Shown one piece after another: positions 37,094 through 46,498 of a DNA stretch of 64,000 bases. This DNA comes from Arsukibacterium sp. MJ3 (GTDB lineage: Bacteria > Pseudomonadota > Gammaproteobacteria > Enterobacterales > Alteromonadaceae): NCBI RefSeq assembly GCF_000987765.1, contig NZ_LAHP01000005.1, forward strand, positions 1 to 64,000, read 5' to 3'. How positions within the stretch are numbered: the stretch's first letter is position 1; the number at the start of each line of letters is the position of its first letter. The translations under genes and the position numbers were made by a program. The notes under the pieces were generated by a model. That model searched no databases, was not told the origin of the DNA, and saw nothing but the letters and a program-made list of their open reading frames with translations.

Positions 37094-38179
37094 TTACCCG
37101 CGTTGTAATGCGCGCACTATAGTCGGTACTTCAATAATCTGGCCATTGCGTACAATGGTCAGCATTAACGCGGTATCAGGTGCTGTTTCTGCAATTAAAT
37201 TAAGCGCCTGACGCGAATCTGCAAATTGCTCTCCTGCTATTTTCAAAATGACATCACCAATTTGTAAATCAGCATTATCTGCCGGACCACCAGGATTAAT
37301 CGATGTTAGGGCAAGGCCATACATTTTTTGGCCGGTAGAGACTAGCCGGTCGCCAGCGGCATTGACCACCGCATCGCCTGTTACGCCTAAATGGCTGCGG
37401 GTAACCCGGCCTTGTTTAATCAGTTTTTGCATAATATTTTGTGCCAGCTGGTAGGGCACAGCAAAAAAGATCCCCTGAATATCTTGATCTTGTAATTGAA
37501 AGGCTGCGGCATTGATACCAACCAAAGTACCGTTAGTATTTACCAGAGCACCGCCAGAGTTACCTTTATTTATTGCTGCATCCATCCGCATAAAGTCGAT
37601 ATAGCCACGCGAGCTAAGGCCGCTATTACCACTAGCGCTAATGATGCCTTGGGTAATGGTTTGGCCCAAATTGAGCGGATTGCCAATAGCCAGAACTACG
37701 TCACCCACCTGAGGTTCAAGTTCACTATCTTGCGGGATAACCGGCAGGTTATCAGCCTGAACGTACAATACTGCTAAATCAGAAATAACATCCTGGCCTA
37801 TTAAAACGGCTTCTAACCAACGACCATCCTGCAGCGCAATTTCAATATGATCGGCACCGGATACTACGTGATGGTTAGTTAAAATATATCCTTTAGCACT
37901 CATGATAACGCCTGATCCAAGCTCCTGGCGTTCAATAGAGCGCGGGCTAAGACCGCGAGGGTCAATAACTCTGCTACGAGTATAGACATTCACAACTGCT
38001 GGCGCCGCTCGCCTCACGGCACGGTTATACGATATAGGGGCAGGTTCAGTATGCTCAGCGGTGTTATTCCAAACAGGCAAACTAATGCCAGTCAGGGTGG
38101 GGAAAAATAATAAAATAACCAGCGCTAACGCCAGGCCATAAGCAATACTTTTGAGGATGAAGAACAGCGTTTTTAACAC
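37094..38179 (-). CDS. degS: Site-1 sigma-E-pathway serine protease DegS
   Basis: About 361 residues: an N-terminal membrane anchor (FFILKSIAYGLALALVILLFF), a trypsin-like domain (ILTNHHVV, SDLAVLYV, NKGNSGGALV carrying the His/Asp/Ser triad) and one PDZ domain. A single PDZ and the anchor separate it from DegQ. It senses misfolded porins and cuts RseA. The start is uncertain: GTG 38179 gives an N-terminus like that of the E. coli protein, while ATG 38221 adds 14 Cys-rich residues. It converges with murA. Confidence 0.88.
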   Translation of the reverse strand: MLKTLFFILKSIAYGLALALVILLFFPTLTGISLPVWNNTAEHTEPAPISYNRAVRRAAPAVVNVYTRSRVIDPRGLSPRSIERQELGSGVIMSAKGYILTNHHVVSGADHIEIALQDGRWLEAVLIGQDVISDLAVLYVQADNLPVIPQDSELEPQVGDVVLAIGNPLNLGQTITQGIISASGNSGLSSRGYIDFMRMDAAINKGNSGGALVNTNGTLVGINAAAFQLQDQDIQGIFFAVPYQLAQNIMQKLIKQGRVTRSHLGVTGDAVVNAAGDRLVSTGQKMYGLALTSINPGGPADNADLQIGDVILKIAGEQFADSRQALNLIAETAPDTALMLTIVRNGQIIEVPTIVRALQRG

Positions 38180-38228
38180 AATAGTCTGGCAGCAGGACAA
38201 AATATGAAAAGAGCATAGCACTTTTTAT

Positions 38229-38262
38229 GCTTAAGCAGTAGCCACTTAGCTACTGCTTAAGC
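38229..38262 (-). terminator. Perfect inverted repeat between degQ and degS
   Basis: GCTTAAGCAGTAGC (38229-38242) and GCTACTGCTTAAGC (38249-38262) are perfect 14-base arms with a six-base loop. It lies 10-43 bases past the degQ stop and just before degS on the same strand. No T-run follows. It may weaken read-through from degQ into degS, protect the degQ mRNA 3' end, or bind a protein. Confidence 0.5.
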
Positions 38263-38271
38263 CATATTTAA

Positions 38272-39624
38272 CTAGCGAAGCAGGATATATAGATCGTCGT
38301 TAGTGCGTCGTATGTACAGCGCCGCAACACCTTGGCGGCCTTCAAGAATACGTCGCAGCTCCGCCAGGTTAGCCACCCGCTGTCGGTTAACTCCGGTAAT
38401 TATATCACCCTGACGTAAACCAACTTGCTCAGCAACCGAGCCGCCGGCAAGTTCAGTTATCTCCACACCTTTATCGCTGTTGTTCAAGGTGGCGCCCTGT
38501 AGCATCGGGTGTAGCTCGTTTGCCGCAACCTGGCCGCTGGCCAACTCTTGCAACGTTACGGAAACTTTGCGCTCTTTACCATCACGTAATAATCCTAACT
38601 CTGTTTTTTGGCCTGCGCCCAAGGTAGCAATTTTTGCTCTGAGTTCATTAAAGCTTTGAATGGCATTACCATTCATGCTGATAATAACATCGCCTGCTTT
38701 AATGCCGGCAGTAGCTGCGGCGGTATCGGGTAGTACTTCATTCACAAATGCGCCACGACTTACTTTTAGGTTAAGCGCTTCGGTTAGCTCAGAATTAACA
38801 TCACCCCCACGCACACCCAGACTACCGCGGCGGATTTCACCAAATTCAATAATCTGATCAACCAGATTTTTCATCATATTCGACGGAATAGAGAATCCAA
38901 TACCGACATTGCCGCCATTAGGTCCTAAAATAGCGGTATTAATGCCGATAAGTTCACCCCGCAGATTCACTAAAGCACCGCCAGAGTTCCCCCGGTTAAT
39001 AGCCGCATCGGTTTGGATAAAGTCTTCAAAACCGTCCATATTTAAGCCACTTCTGCCAAGCGAGCTAACAATTCCTGAGGTAACGGTTTGTTCTAAACCA
39101 AACGGATTACCAATAGCAATCGCATAATCGCCTACTCGTAGTTTGTCTGAGTTCGCCAGTGGGATTTGTACCAGATTTTTCGCTTCAATTTGTAGCAGGG
39201 CAATATCGCTTTGTGGGTCGGCACCGAGTTTTTTGGCGGTAAAACTGCGGCCATCTTTCAGTTTAATCAGTATTTTATCCGCGTCTTGTACCACATGGTT
39301 ATTGGTAACAATGTAACCCTTATCGGCATCAATAATAACCCCAGAGCCAAGGCCACTAAACGGCTGTTCCTGACGCTGCTCGCCTTGGCCGCGCTGTCCG
39401 AAAAAGTCGCGAAAGGCTTCGGGTATACGCTGACGCGCCTCTCTGCTGCCTTCTACCGAAATATGTACTACAGACGGCGTAGCCTTTTCAAGCATAGGTG
39501 CCAGCGTGGGCATTTCTGTTTTATCTGAATTTAAAAAGGGCAAGCCGGCCTGCACTGGGCTGGCCGAGGTCGCTAACATTGCTGCAAGTATGGCAGCGTG
39601 TAATACAGATAATTTCATTTTCAT
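38272..39624 (-). CDS. degQ: Periplasmic serine endoprotease DegQ/DegP family
   Basis: A 450-residue protein: signal peptide (cleavage about SPVQA), trypsin-like domain with ILTNNHVV-type His block (IVTNNHVVQDADK), SDIALLQI and NRGNSGGALVNL, followed by two PDZ domains (from about residues 265 and 365). It degrades or holds misfolded envelope proteins. The gene precedes degS, as in E. coli. It lacks the long LA-loop of E. coli DegP, hence DegQ. Confidence 0.92.
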   Translation of the reverse strand: MKMKLSVLHAAILAAMLATSASPVQAGLPFLNSDKTEMPTLAPMLEKATPSVVHISVEGSREARQRIPEAFRDFFGQRGQGEQRQEQPFSGLGSGVIIDADKGYIVTNNHVVQDADKILIKLKDGRSFTAKKLGADPQSDIALLQIEAKNLVQIPLANSDKLRVGDYAIAIGNPFGLEQTVTSGIVSSLGRSGLNMDGFEDFIQTDAAINRGNSGGALVNLRGELIGINTAILGPNGGNVGIGFSIPSNMMKNLVDQIIEFGEIRRGSLGVRGGDVNSELTEALNLKVSRGAFVNEVLPDTAAATAGIKAGDVIISMNGNAIQSFNELRAKIATLGAGQKTELGLLRDGKERKVSVTLQELASGQVAANELHPMLQGATLNNSDKGVEITELAGGSVAEQVGLRQGDIITGVNRQRVANLAELRRILEGRQGVAALYIRRTNDDLYILLR

Positions 39625-39714
39625 TACGTTGTAGCCTCTTGGACAAAGATGTGACTAAGAACGTTATGGCATAGAAAAAGTTCAGCGCTTATTGCAGCAT
39701 AATGTAACTAAGTA

Positions 39715-40161
39715 TTACTCTGGTTTTTTAGCAGTGCGCTCCTTAATCAGACCGCTTGCTTCACCAGAGTAATCGCGGGGTTGCTCATCTACCGCAGAAT
39801 ATACCCGGCGCTTTTCATCAATCTGATGTAAAGATTGTTTAATGTGGGCGGCAGTGTCAGTGGACAAATAATTTAAGTCAGTATTTTTAGCTGGTGCGGG
39901 TTGCTCCACTAATTGCATTTTCGATTGTTGTACATGACGGGCAATGCGTGAGTAATTATCTTGTAGCTGGGTCATTAACTGGTTAGTAACGTCCAAATGT
40001 TGTGACACATCTTGCCGGTATTGGCTAAGTTGCTGCCGGCTGCTATCCAGTTCTTGTTGCAGTTTATGGCTGTTAAACTGCTTTAAACTATACAGTCTGG
40101 CCAAAACAGCGCCCACTATTAAACCAACAGCCAAACCCGCCAGGGCAAACGTGAGATCCAT
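39715..40161 (-). CDS. zapG: Cell-division protein ZapG (YhcB, DUF1043)
   Basis: A 148-residue single-pass protein: N-terminal membrane segment (FALAGLAVGLIVGAVLARLY) then a long coiled coil (FNSHKLQQELDSSRQQLSQYRQDVSQHLDVTNQLM). It matches YhcB/ZapG, which links division and envelope growth. Divergent from zapE and next to degQ, as in related genomes. Confidence 0.88.
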   Translation of the reverse strand: MDLTFALAGLAVGLIVGAVLARLYSLKQFNSHKLQQELDSSRQQLSQYRQDVSQHLDVTNQLMTQLQDNYSRIARHVQQSKMQLVEQPAPAKNTDLNYLSTDTAAHIKQSLHQIDEKRRVYSAVDEQPRDYSGEASGLIKERTAKKPE

Positions 40162-40283
40162 ATCAACTCCTAAATAGTAAAATTTACAACAGTGTATCTT
40201 AACTTCTTAGCCTGAGTGGTAAGGCATGTTATTATTATTGCCTGTTTTGCCCGTTAAACCAACAACGTTTCCAGCCAGAGATC

Positions 40284-41375
40284 ATGACACCAACAGAAAA
40301 ATATCAACAAGACTTAACTAAAGCCGATTTTCAGTACGATGCGGCTCAGGAATACGCCGTTAAACAATTGCAACGGTTATATGATGAGTTTGTGCAAAAT
40401 AGGCCTCAGCAGCAATCATGGTGGCAAAAACTGCTTGGGCGGTCAGCCTTGCAACAACCTGTAGCCGGCTTGTATTTTTGGGGTGGTGTTGGACGTGGTA
40501 AAACCTATCTGGTTGATACCTTTTATGAATGTTTACCTACCCAACGTAAATTGCGCATTCACTTTCACCGCTTTATGCATCGGGTACATGAAGATTTAAA
40601 ACATCTAAAAGGGGTTAAAAATCCGTTGGAGCAGGTTGCGGACAATTTTAAACAGCAAACTGATATTGTGTGTTTTGATGAATTTTTTGTGTCTGATATT
40701 ACCGATGCCATGATTTTAAGCACGTTAATGCAAGCGTTGTTTGCCAGAAATATTATTCTGGTAGCCACCTCGAATATCGAACCAGACGGCTTATATCGTA
40801 ATGGTTTGCAGCGAGTCAGGTTTTTACCCGCTATTAGTTTGATTAAACAACATTGCCACATTGTTAACGTAGATAGTGGCATTGACTACAGGTTACGCAC
40901 CCTTGAACAGGCCGAAATCTATCATTATCCACTGGATGCTGAAGCTGAACAAAATTTACAGCGCTATTTTATGGCACTGTCGGCAGAACCACGCCAAACT
41001 GAGTGTGAAATAGAAGTAGCTAATCGTCAATTGACGGCGCTGGCTGAAGCCGATGGCATCGTCTGGTTTAACTTCAGTGTCTTGTGTGAGAGTGCCCGCA
41101 GCCAATACGATTACATGGAATTAAGTCGCTGTTACCATACGGTGCTATTAGCCGGGGTAAAGCCAATGGGTCGCAACAATGATGATGTCAGCAGACGCTT
41201 TATTGCCTTAGTAGATGAGTTTTATGAGCGACAGGTAAAATTGATTATCTCGGCAACGGTTCCATTGGAGCAGTTGTACTATGGTGGCTTATTAGAGTTT
41301 GAATTTAAGCGTTGTATCAGTCGTTTACAGGAAATGCAGTCGCGTGACTATCTGGCTTCGCCGCACTTGCCGTAA
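40284..41375 (+). CDS. zapE: Cell-division ATPase ZapE (YhcM)
   Basis: A 363-residue AFG1-family ATPase with Walker A GGVGRGKTYLVDTFY and Walker B IVCFDEFFVSDITDAM. Residues VATSNIEPDGLYRNGLQR carry the sensor/arginine region. ZapE acts on the Z-ring late in constriction. It is transcribed away from zapG and toward rplM. Confidence 0.92.
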   Translation: MTPTEKYQQDLTKADFQYDAAQEYAVKQLQRLYDEFVQNRPQQQSWWQKLLGRSALQQPVAGLYFWGGVGRGKTYLVDTFYECLPTQRKLRIHFHRFMHRVHEDLKHLKGVKNPLEQVADNFKQQTDIVCFDEFFVSDITDAMILSTLMQALFARNIILVATSNIEPDGLYRNGLQRVRFLPAISLIKQHCHIVNVDSGIDYRLRTLEQAEIYHYPLDAEAEQNLQRYFMALSAEPRQTECEIEVANRQLTALAEADGIVWFNFSVLCESARSQYDYMELSRCYHTVLLAGVKPMGRNNDDVSRRFIALVDEFYERQVKLIISATVPLEQLYYGGLLEFEFKRCISRLQEMQSRDYLASPHLP

Positions 41376-41447
41376 TGATGAGCACGTTATCTTCAACAAT
41401 TATGCTATTTTTTTACTATCAATGCTGATCTTTTGAATTGTTTAATA

Positions 41448-41592
41448 TATAATCCGCGCCCGGCCTACGTTACAGCCTCATACTGCCGTTAGCCCGGTAG
41501 TTTTTGTATTCGAAGGGGTACGATTACGACATTGTTAGCAACAGCCCTGCGCAATGTTAGGTGTAACTTAAGTTATTTTGGAATAGGTTTAG
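41448..41592 (+). promoter_or_regulatory. rplM promoter -10 box and leader
   Basis: A perfect TATAAT lies at 41448-41453. A leader of about 130 bases follows, including a GC-rich GCCCGGCC stretch. No clear -35 box is seen at 17 bases. In E. coli L13 represses its own rplM-rpsI mRNA by binding the leader, so a similar regulatory structure could lie here; I cannot confirm it. Confidence 0.4.
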
Positions 41593-42021
41593 ATGAAAAC
41601 TTTTACTGCAAAGCCAGAAAGCGTAGAACGTGACTGGTACGTTGTTGATGCAAACGGTAAAACACTGGGTCGTATCGCAACTCAAATCGCTGCCCGTTTA
41701 CGTGGTAAGCACAAGCCAGAGTATACGCCTCATGTTGATACCGGTGATTACATCATCGTTATTAACGCTGAGAAAGTAACTGTTACTGGTAACAAAGCGA
41801 AAAACAAAATTTATTACTCGCACACTGGTTTCCCAGGCGGTATTAAGGAAATCAGCTTCGAGAAGCTGATCGCGAAAAAACCTGAAATGGTTCTGGAAAC
41901 TGCCGTCAAAGGTATGTTGCCAAAAGGCCCATTAGGCCGCGCTATGTTCCGTAAGTTAAAAGTTTACGCTGGCGCAGAGCATCAACATGCTGCTCAGCAA
42001 CCGCAAATTTTAGATATTTAA
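41593..42021 (+). CDS. rplM: 50S ribosomal protein L13
   Basis: A 142-residue protein matching L13 throughout ([63 protein letters not shown]). It is an early-assembling large-subunit protein. It lies 12 bases before rpsI in the universal pair. Confidence 0.98.
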   Translation: MKTFTAKPESVERDWYVVDANGKTLGRIATQIAARLRGKHKPEYTPHVDTGDYIIVINAEKVTVTGNKAKNKIYYSHTGFPGGIKEISFEKLIAKKPEMVLETAVKGMLPKGPLGRAMFRKLKVYAGAEHQHAAQQPQILDI

Positions 42022-42033
42022 TCGGAGCATAAC

Positions 42034-42426
42034 ATGGCACAGAATCAATATTACGGAACTGGTCGTCGTAAAAGCTCAACGGCCCGCGTTTTCTTAAAAG
42101 CTGGATCAGGTAACATTGTTATCAACCAGCGCGCGCTAACCGAGTACTTCGGCCGTGAAACTGCCTGTATGGTAGTGAAGCAGCCATTAGAGCTAGTTGA
42201 TATGGTTGAGAAATTCGACTTATACATCACCGTTAAAGGTGGTGGTATCAGCGGTCAGGCCGGTGCTATCCGTCACGGTATTACCCGTGCACTGATGGAG
42301 TTTGACGAGTCACTGCGTCCAGCACTGCGTAAAGCAGGCTTTGTAACGCGTGATGCACGTAAAGTAGAACGTAAGAAAGTGGGCCTGCGTAAAGCACGTA
42401 AGCGTCCACAGTACTCAAAGCGTTAA
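42034..42426 (+). CDS. rpsI: 30S ribosomal protein S9
   Basis: A 130-residue protein with the S9 blocks [34 protein letters not shown] and the basic C-terminus ending KRPQYSKR, which contacts P-site tRNA. Operon with rplM; a strong terminator follows. Confidence 0.98.
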   Translation: MAQNQYYGTGRRKSSTARVFLKAGSGNIVINQRALTEYFGRETACMVVKQPLELVDMVEKFDLYITVKGGGISGQAGAIRHGITRALMEFDESLRPALRKAGFVTRDARKVERKKVGLRKARKRPQYSKR

Positions 42427-42441
42427 TTCGCTGCGCGTATC

Positions 42442-42471
42442 AAAAACCCGGCTTTTATGCCGGGTTTTTTT
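42442..42471 (+). terminator. Rho-independent terminator after rpsI
   Basis: AAAACCCGGC, a TTTTAT loop and GCCGGGTTTTTTT form a GC-rich stem followed directly by a T-run, 16 bases past the rpsI stop. The rest of the gap to petA (to 42697) is AT-rich and should hold the pet promoter. Confidence 0.92.
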
Positions 42472-42697
42472 ATTGTAACGGATAATACATATTGAATAGC
42501 TGTAAACCCTGAGCTGTAACGCTTTGTTGCTGTTTAACCAGCAAACATCTGCATATATTAGCTATTCATCTCACCTTAAACCTTGTGTAAAGCAGGGGTT
42601 TTCATTATGATCGGCCTAATTTTTAAACTTGTAATAATTGCTGGAATTCAGCCGCTTAAATTTATTTTCAATTAAGCGTTAATGTGGAGATGAGTGG

Positions 42698-43288
42698 ATG
42701 AGCAATGCGCCTATAGATAATGGTCGCCGCCGCTTCCTTACCATTGCTACCTCAGTAGTGGGAGGCGTGGGTGCTATTGGAGTGGCTGTACCCTTTATTG
42801 CATCCTGGAATCCGAGTGAGCGGGCTAAACAAGCCGGCGCTGCAGTTACTGCAGATATAAGCAAACTCGAACCAGGGCAATTAATCAGAGTAGAATGGCG
42901 GGGAAAACCAGTGTGGGTAGTTAAACGCACTGCTGAAACCTTGCAGCAGTTGGAACAAACAGAAGTAAACCTACGCGATCCTAATTCTGATGTGCCACAA
43001 CAACCTGCTTATGCCCAAAACCGGCACCGTTCAATTAAACCTGAAATTTTTATTGCCGTAGGTATTTGTACTCACCTTGGTTGTTCGCCGTCTTATCTGC
43101 CAAACGATTTTACCGAGCAAGTTGAAGGTATTATTTCGGGTTTTTTCTGTCCTTGTCACGGTTCTAAATTTGATATGGCAGGTCGAGTATTTCAAAGCCT
43201 GCCGGCTCAAACCAATTTAGTAGTGCCTCCACATATGTTTATCGACGATAACACCATAGTGATAGGTGAAGATGAAGGGGTTGTCTGA
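42698..43288 (+). CDS. petA: Ubiquinol-cytochrome c reductase Rieske iron-sulfur subunit
   Basis: A 196-residue protein. A twin-arginine-type N-terminus (NGRRRFLTIATSVVGGVG) forms the membrane anchor. The 2Fe-2S ligands are in CTHLGC (Cys124, His126) and CPCHGS (Cys151, His154), with the Cys129-Cys153 disulfide pair conserved. It passes electrons from quinol to cytochrome c1. First gene of petABC. Confidence 0.95.
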   Translation: MSNAPIDNGRRRFLTIATSVVGGVGAIGVAVPFIASWNPSERAKQAGAAVTADISKLEPGQLIRVEWRGKPVWVVKRTAETLQQLEQTEVNLRDPNSDVPQQPAYAQNRHRSIKPEIFIAVGICTHLGCSPSYLPNDFTEQVEGIISGFFCPCHGSKFDMAGRVFQSLPAQTNLVVPPHMFIDDNTIVIGEDEGVV

Positions 43289-44562
43289 TGTTTAAAAACC
43301 TGATGAGCTGGATTGAATATCGCTTACCCTTTATGGATAAGATGAATCTTCATGTAATTCAGTATCCAGCACCAAAAAACTTTAACTTCTGGTATTTTTT
43401 TGGTTCACTCGCCATGGTAGTGCTGGTAAACCAAATTATTACCGGTGTTTGGTTAACCATGAACTACGAACCATCGGCAGAAGGGGCATTTGCTTCTGTT
43501 GAATATATTATGCGCGACGTAGATTACGGCTGGTTACTGCGCTATATGCATTCTACCGGCGCCTCGGCTTTCTTCGTTGTGGTGTATTTACATATGCTGC
43601 GCGGCATGATGTATGGCTCTTACCAAAAGCCTCGTGAGTTATTATGGGTTTTTGGCATGCTTATCTTCTTAGTGCTGATGGCTGAAGCCTTTATGGGTTA
43701 CTTGCTGCCATGGGGCCAAATGTCGTTCTGGGGTGCGCAGGTTATCATTGGTATATTCGGAACCATTCCGTTTATCGGTGAAGATTTAACCCTGTGGATC
43801 CGCGGTGACTATGTTATTTCCGGCGCCACTTTAAACCGGTTTTTTGCGCTGCATGTTATTGCGCTGCCATTAGTGCTGGTTATCTTGGTGTTTTTACACA
43901 TTATGGCACTGCACGAAGTGGGTTCGAATAACCCAGATGGTATTGATATTAAAAAGGATAATGACGGCACTGTTGAGCTAACCGAAGCCGATAAGAAATT
44001 TACCTTTCATCAGTACTTTACCCGTGGTGGTAAGAAAATTATTGTTGATGCCATACCTTTCCATCCTTATTACACAGTAAAAGACTTGGTTGGTTTAGCC
44101 GGTTTCTTGCTTATTTTTGCCTGGGTTATTTTCTTCTTGCCAGAGGGTGGCGGTTATTTCCTAGAGCCACCAAACTTTGAGCCAGCTAACCCATTGAAAA
44201 CCCCGGATCACATTGCACCCGTTTGGTATTTCACGCCTTTCTATGCCATTTTACGCGCCGTTCCACATCCTTTTATGGGTGCGGTAGCCATGTTTGCGGC
44301 AATTATCGCCTTAGCGTTATTACCGTGGCTAGACAGAGGTAAGGTTCGTTCTGTGCGCTATCGTTGTGGGTTGCACCGCATTAACCTGATTATGTTTTGT
44401 GTCAGCTTTGTGGCATTGGGTGTGCTGGGCGTATTGCCTGCTACCGGCTTGTATACATTATTAGCGCAGATTTTCTCGTTTACTTATTTTGGTTTCTTCG
44501 CGTTATTATTTTTCTACAGTAAAAACGAAAAAACCAAGCCATTACCAGAGAGGGTTACCTAA
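43288..44562 (+). CDS. petB: Cytochrome b subunit of the bc1 complex
   Basis: A 424-residue membrane protein of full-length cytochrome b type, with LRYMHSTGASAFFVVVYLHMLRGM (haem-ligand His), EAFMGYLLPWGQMSFWGAQVI and the PEWY-like position reading PVWYFTPFYA. It holds both quinone sites. It overlaps petA and petC by one base each. Confidence 0.95.
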   Translation: MFKNLMSWIEYRLPFMDKMNLHVIQYPAPKNFNFWYFFGSLAMVVLVNQIITGVWLTMNYEPSAEGAFASVEYIMRDVDYGWLLRYMHSTGASAFFVVVYLHMLRGMMYGSYQKPRELLWVFGMLIFLVLMAEAFMGYLLPWGQMSFWGAQVIIGIFGTIPFIGEDLTLWIRGDYVISGATLNRFFALHVIALPLVLVILVFLHIMALHEVGSNNPDGIDIKKDNDGTVELTEADKKFTFHQYFTRGGKKIIVDAIPFHPYYTVKDLVGLAGFLLIFAWVIFFLPEGGGYFLEPPNFEPANPLKTPDHIAPVWYFTPFYAILRAVPHPFMGAVAMFAAIIALALLPWLDRGKVRSVRYRCGLHRINLIMFCVSFVALGVLGVLPATGLYTLLAQIFSFTYFGFFALLFFYSKNEKTKPLPERVT

Positions 44563-45299
44563 TGATGAAAACGTTATTGTCTGCAGTTGCATTATTAGCC
44601 TCATCCCTGGCAATGGCCGCAGGCCCCTCTATACCATTAGATAAAGCACCTATTGATTTAACTGATAAGGTATCGTTACAAAACGGTGCCAGGCTTTTTC
44701 AAAATTACTGTTTGGGCTGTCATCAAATGCAATACCAGCGTTATTCCAGAACCTTTGCTGATCTGGATATTCCGCAAGAGCTGGGTATGGAACATTTGAT
44801 GTTTACCGGTGAAAAGGTAGGTGATCATATAACCAATAGTATGTCGGCGAAAGATGGTGAAACGTGGTTTGGTGCTACGCCGCCTGATTTAACCAATGTG
44901 GCCCGGGTACGGGGACCAGACTGGTTGTATACTTATTTGCGAACCTTTTACACTGACGATACCCGGCCTTTTGGTGTCAACAACAAGGTGTTTCCAATGG
45001 TAGGTATGCCGCATGTGCTGCAAGAGTTGCAGGGTGTGCCAAGCAGAACATACGAAACCCGTTTAGTTGATGGTCAGCCGAAAGAAGTGTATGTCGGTAT
45101 TCAAACCGATGGTACTGGTGAGTTAAGCACAGATGAATATGATGCGGCCATTGCCGATCTGGTAAACTATCTGGAATATGTTGGTGAGCCAACCAAACTT
45201 GAAGCACATGCTTTGGGTTACAAAGTAATGATATTTTTGTTGATCTTCTTTGTGCTGGCTTACTTGTTGAAGAAAGAGTATTGGAAAGATGTTCACTAA
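44562..45299 (+). CDS. petC: Cytochrome c1 subunit of the bc1 complex
   Basis: A 245-residue protein: signal peptide (cleavage about AMA), haem c motif CLGCHQMQY, distal ligand region FPMVGMPHVLQ, and a C-terminal membrane anchor (YKVMIFLLIFFVLAYLLKKEYW). It takes electrons from the Rieske subunit to soluble cytochrome c. Confidence 0.95.
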   Translation: MMKTLLSAVALLASSLAMAAGPSIPLDKAPIDLTDKVSLQNGARLFQNYCLGCHQMQYQRYSRTFADLDIPQELGMEHLMFTGEKVGDHITNSMSAKDGETWFGATPPDLTNVARVRGPDWLYTYLRTFYTDDTRPFGVNNKVFPMVGMPHVLQELQGVPSRTYETRLVDGQPKEVYVGIQTDGTGELSTDEYDAAIADLVNYLEYVGEPTKLEAHALGYKVMIFLLIFFVLAYLLKKEYWKDVH

Positions 45300-45328
45300 T
45301 TAGTTGATTTAACTAGTATTGAGATACC

Positions 45329-45364
45329 AGGGGCCTTAGCGCCCCTTTGCTGTTTTTTATTTTA
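45329..45364 (+). terminator. Terminator after petC
   Basis: AGGGGCCTTAGCGCCCCT hairpin, then TTGCTGTTTTTTATTTT. The T-run is a few bases away from the stem, and it sits just before the sspA ribosome site (CCGGAGGA), so partial read-through to sspA is likely. Confidence 0.65.
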
Positions 45365-45376
45365 CCGGAGGAATAA

Positions 45377-46015
45377 ATGGCGATCATTGCCAATAAGCGC
45401 CCTGTGATGACATTATTCACAGCTATAGACGATATGTACAGTCACCAGGTACGCATTGTCCTGGCTGAAAAGGGCGTAACTGTTGATATCCTTCAGGTAG
45501 CTCAGGATAATCTGCCAGAAGACTTGTACGAAGTTAACCCTTACGGCAGCTTACCGACCTTACTTGACCGTGAACTGGCTTTATATCAAGCCGACATTAT
45601 CATGGAATATCTGGATGAACGTTTTCCTCATCCGCCGTTAATGCCGGTGTATCCTGTGGCCCGTGGGCAGGCCAGGCTAATGATGTATCGCATTAAAAAT
45701 GATTGGTACAGCCTGGCTGAAAAAGTACTTAACCACGCTGATGATGCTGATAATGCGCGTCAGGAATTAAAAGAAGGGTTGCAATCACTGGCGCCATTAT
45801 TTAATGAAACGCCGTATTTTATGAGTGAAGAGTTCGGCTTAGTCGACTGCTATATGGCGGCATTAATGTGGCGTTTGCCTACTCTGGGTATCGAGTTTCA
45901 AGGCCCTGGCAGTAAAGAACTGAAAAACTATATGGCACGCATTTTCGAACGTGACGCCTTTCAGGCTTCATTAACCGAAGTTGAGCGGGACATTCGGCGT
46001 GGGATGCGCTTGTAA
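45377..46015 (+). CDS. sspA: Stringent starvation protein A
   Basis: A 212-residue glutathione-S-transferase-fold protein (SHQVRIVLAEKGVTVDI, NPYGSLPTLLDRELALYQADIIMEYLDERFPHPPLMP). SspA binds RNA polymerase and helps stationary-phase and acid survival. The standard order petABC-sspAB is kept. The stop overlaps the sspB start (TAATG). Confidence 0.95.
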   Translation: MAIIANKRPVMTLFTAIDDMYSHQVRIVLAEKGVTVDILQVAQDNLPEDLYEVNPYGSLPTLLDRELALYQADIIMEYLDERFPHPPLMPVYPVARGQARLMMYRIKNDWYSLAEKVLNHADDADNARQELKEGLQSLAPLFNETPYFMSEEFGLVDCYMAALMWRLPTLGIEFQGPGSKELKNYMARIFERDAFQASLTEVERDIRRGMRL

Positions 46016-46434
46016 TGGCGGCAATGTCACCAAACCGTCCTTATTTATTGCGGGCGTTCTACGAATGGATAGTTGATAACGACTTTACACCGTATTTGGT
46101 GGTAGATGCGAGCTATCCTCAGGTTAAGGTGCCACAACAATTTGTGCAGAATGGCCAAATTGTATTAAATGTGTTGCCATCTGCAGTGAGCAATATGCTG
46201 TTAGGTAATGATACTATTACCTTTAATGCCCGTTTTGGTGGCCAGCCGTTTGCCTTGTATATTCCGGTAAAGGCGGTGTTAGCTATTTATGCTAAAGAAA
46301 ATGGCGCCGGTACGGTGTTTACGCTAGAAGAAGAAGAGGAAGATGCCGAGTTATTCGACGAACCTTTTGAGCATGATGCTCCCCCTGAGCCAACGAAGCC
46401 TAAAAAAGGCAGCCACCTCAAAGTCGTTAAGTAA
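46015..46434 (+). CDS. sspB: ClpXP adaptor SspB
   Basis: A 139-residue protein: a substrate-binding domain (RPYLLRAFYEWIVDNDFTPYLVVDA, ITFNARFGGQPFALYIPVKAVLAIYA), an acidic flexible linker (EEEEEDAELFDE) and the C-terminal ClpX-docking motif SHLKVVK. It delivers ssrA-tagged proteins to ClpXP. Cotranscribed with sspA. Confidence 0.95.
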   Translation: MAAMSPNRPYLLRAFYEWIVDNDFTPYLVVDASYPQVKVPQQFVQNGQIVLNVLPSAVSNMLLGNDTITFNARFGGQPFALYIPVKAVLAIYAKENGAGTVFTLEEEEEDAELFDEPFEHDAPPEPTKPKKGSHLKVVK

Positions 46435-46469
46435 CGCTTACAAATATAAAAATGAAGTTGAGTATTACT

Positions 46470-46498
46470 AAAGCTGCCATTGGCAGCTTTATTTTTTT
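46470..46498. terminator. Terminator between sspB and ilvY
   Basis: AAAGCTGCC-ATT-GGCAGCTTT followed by ATTTTTTT. It serves sspB on the plus strand. The stem overlaps the ilvY stop at 46489, and its minus-strand A/T side is weaker. Confidence 0.8.
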
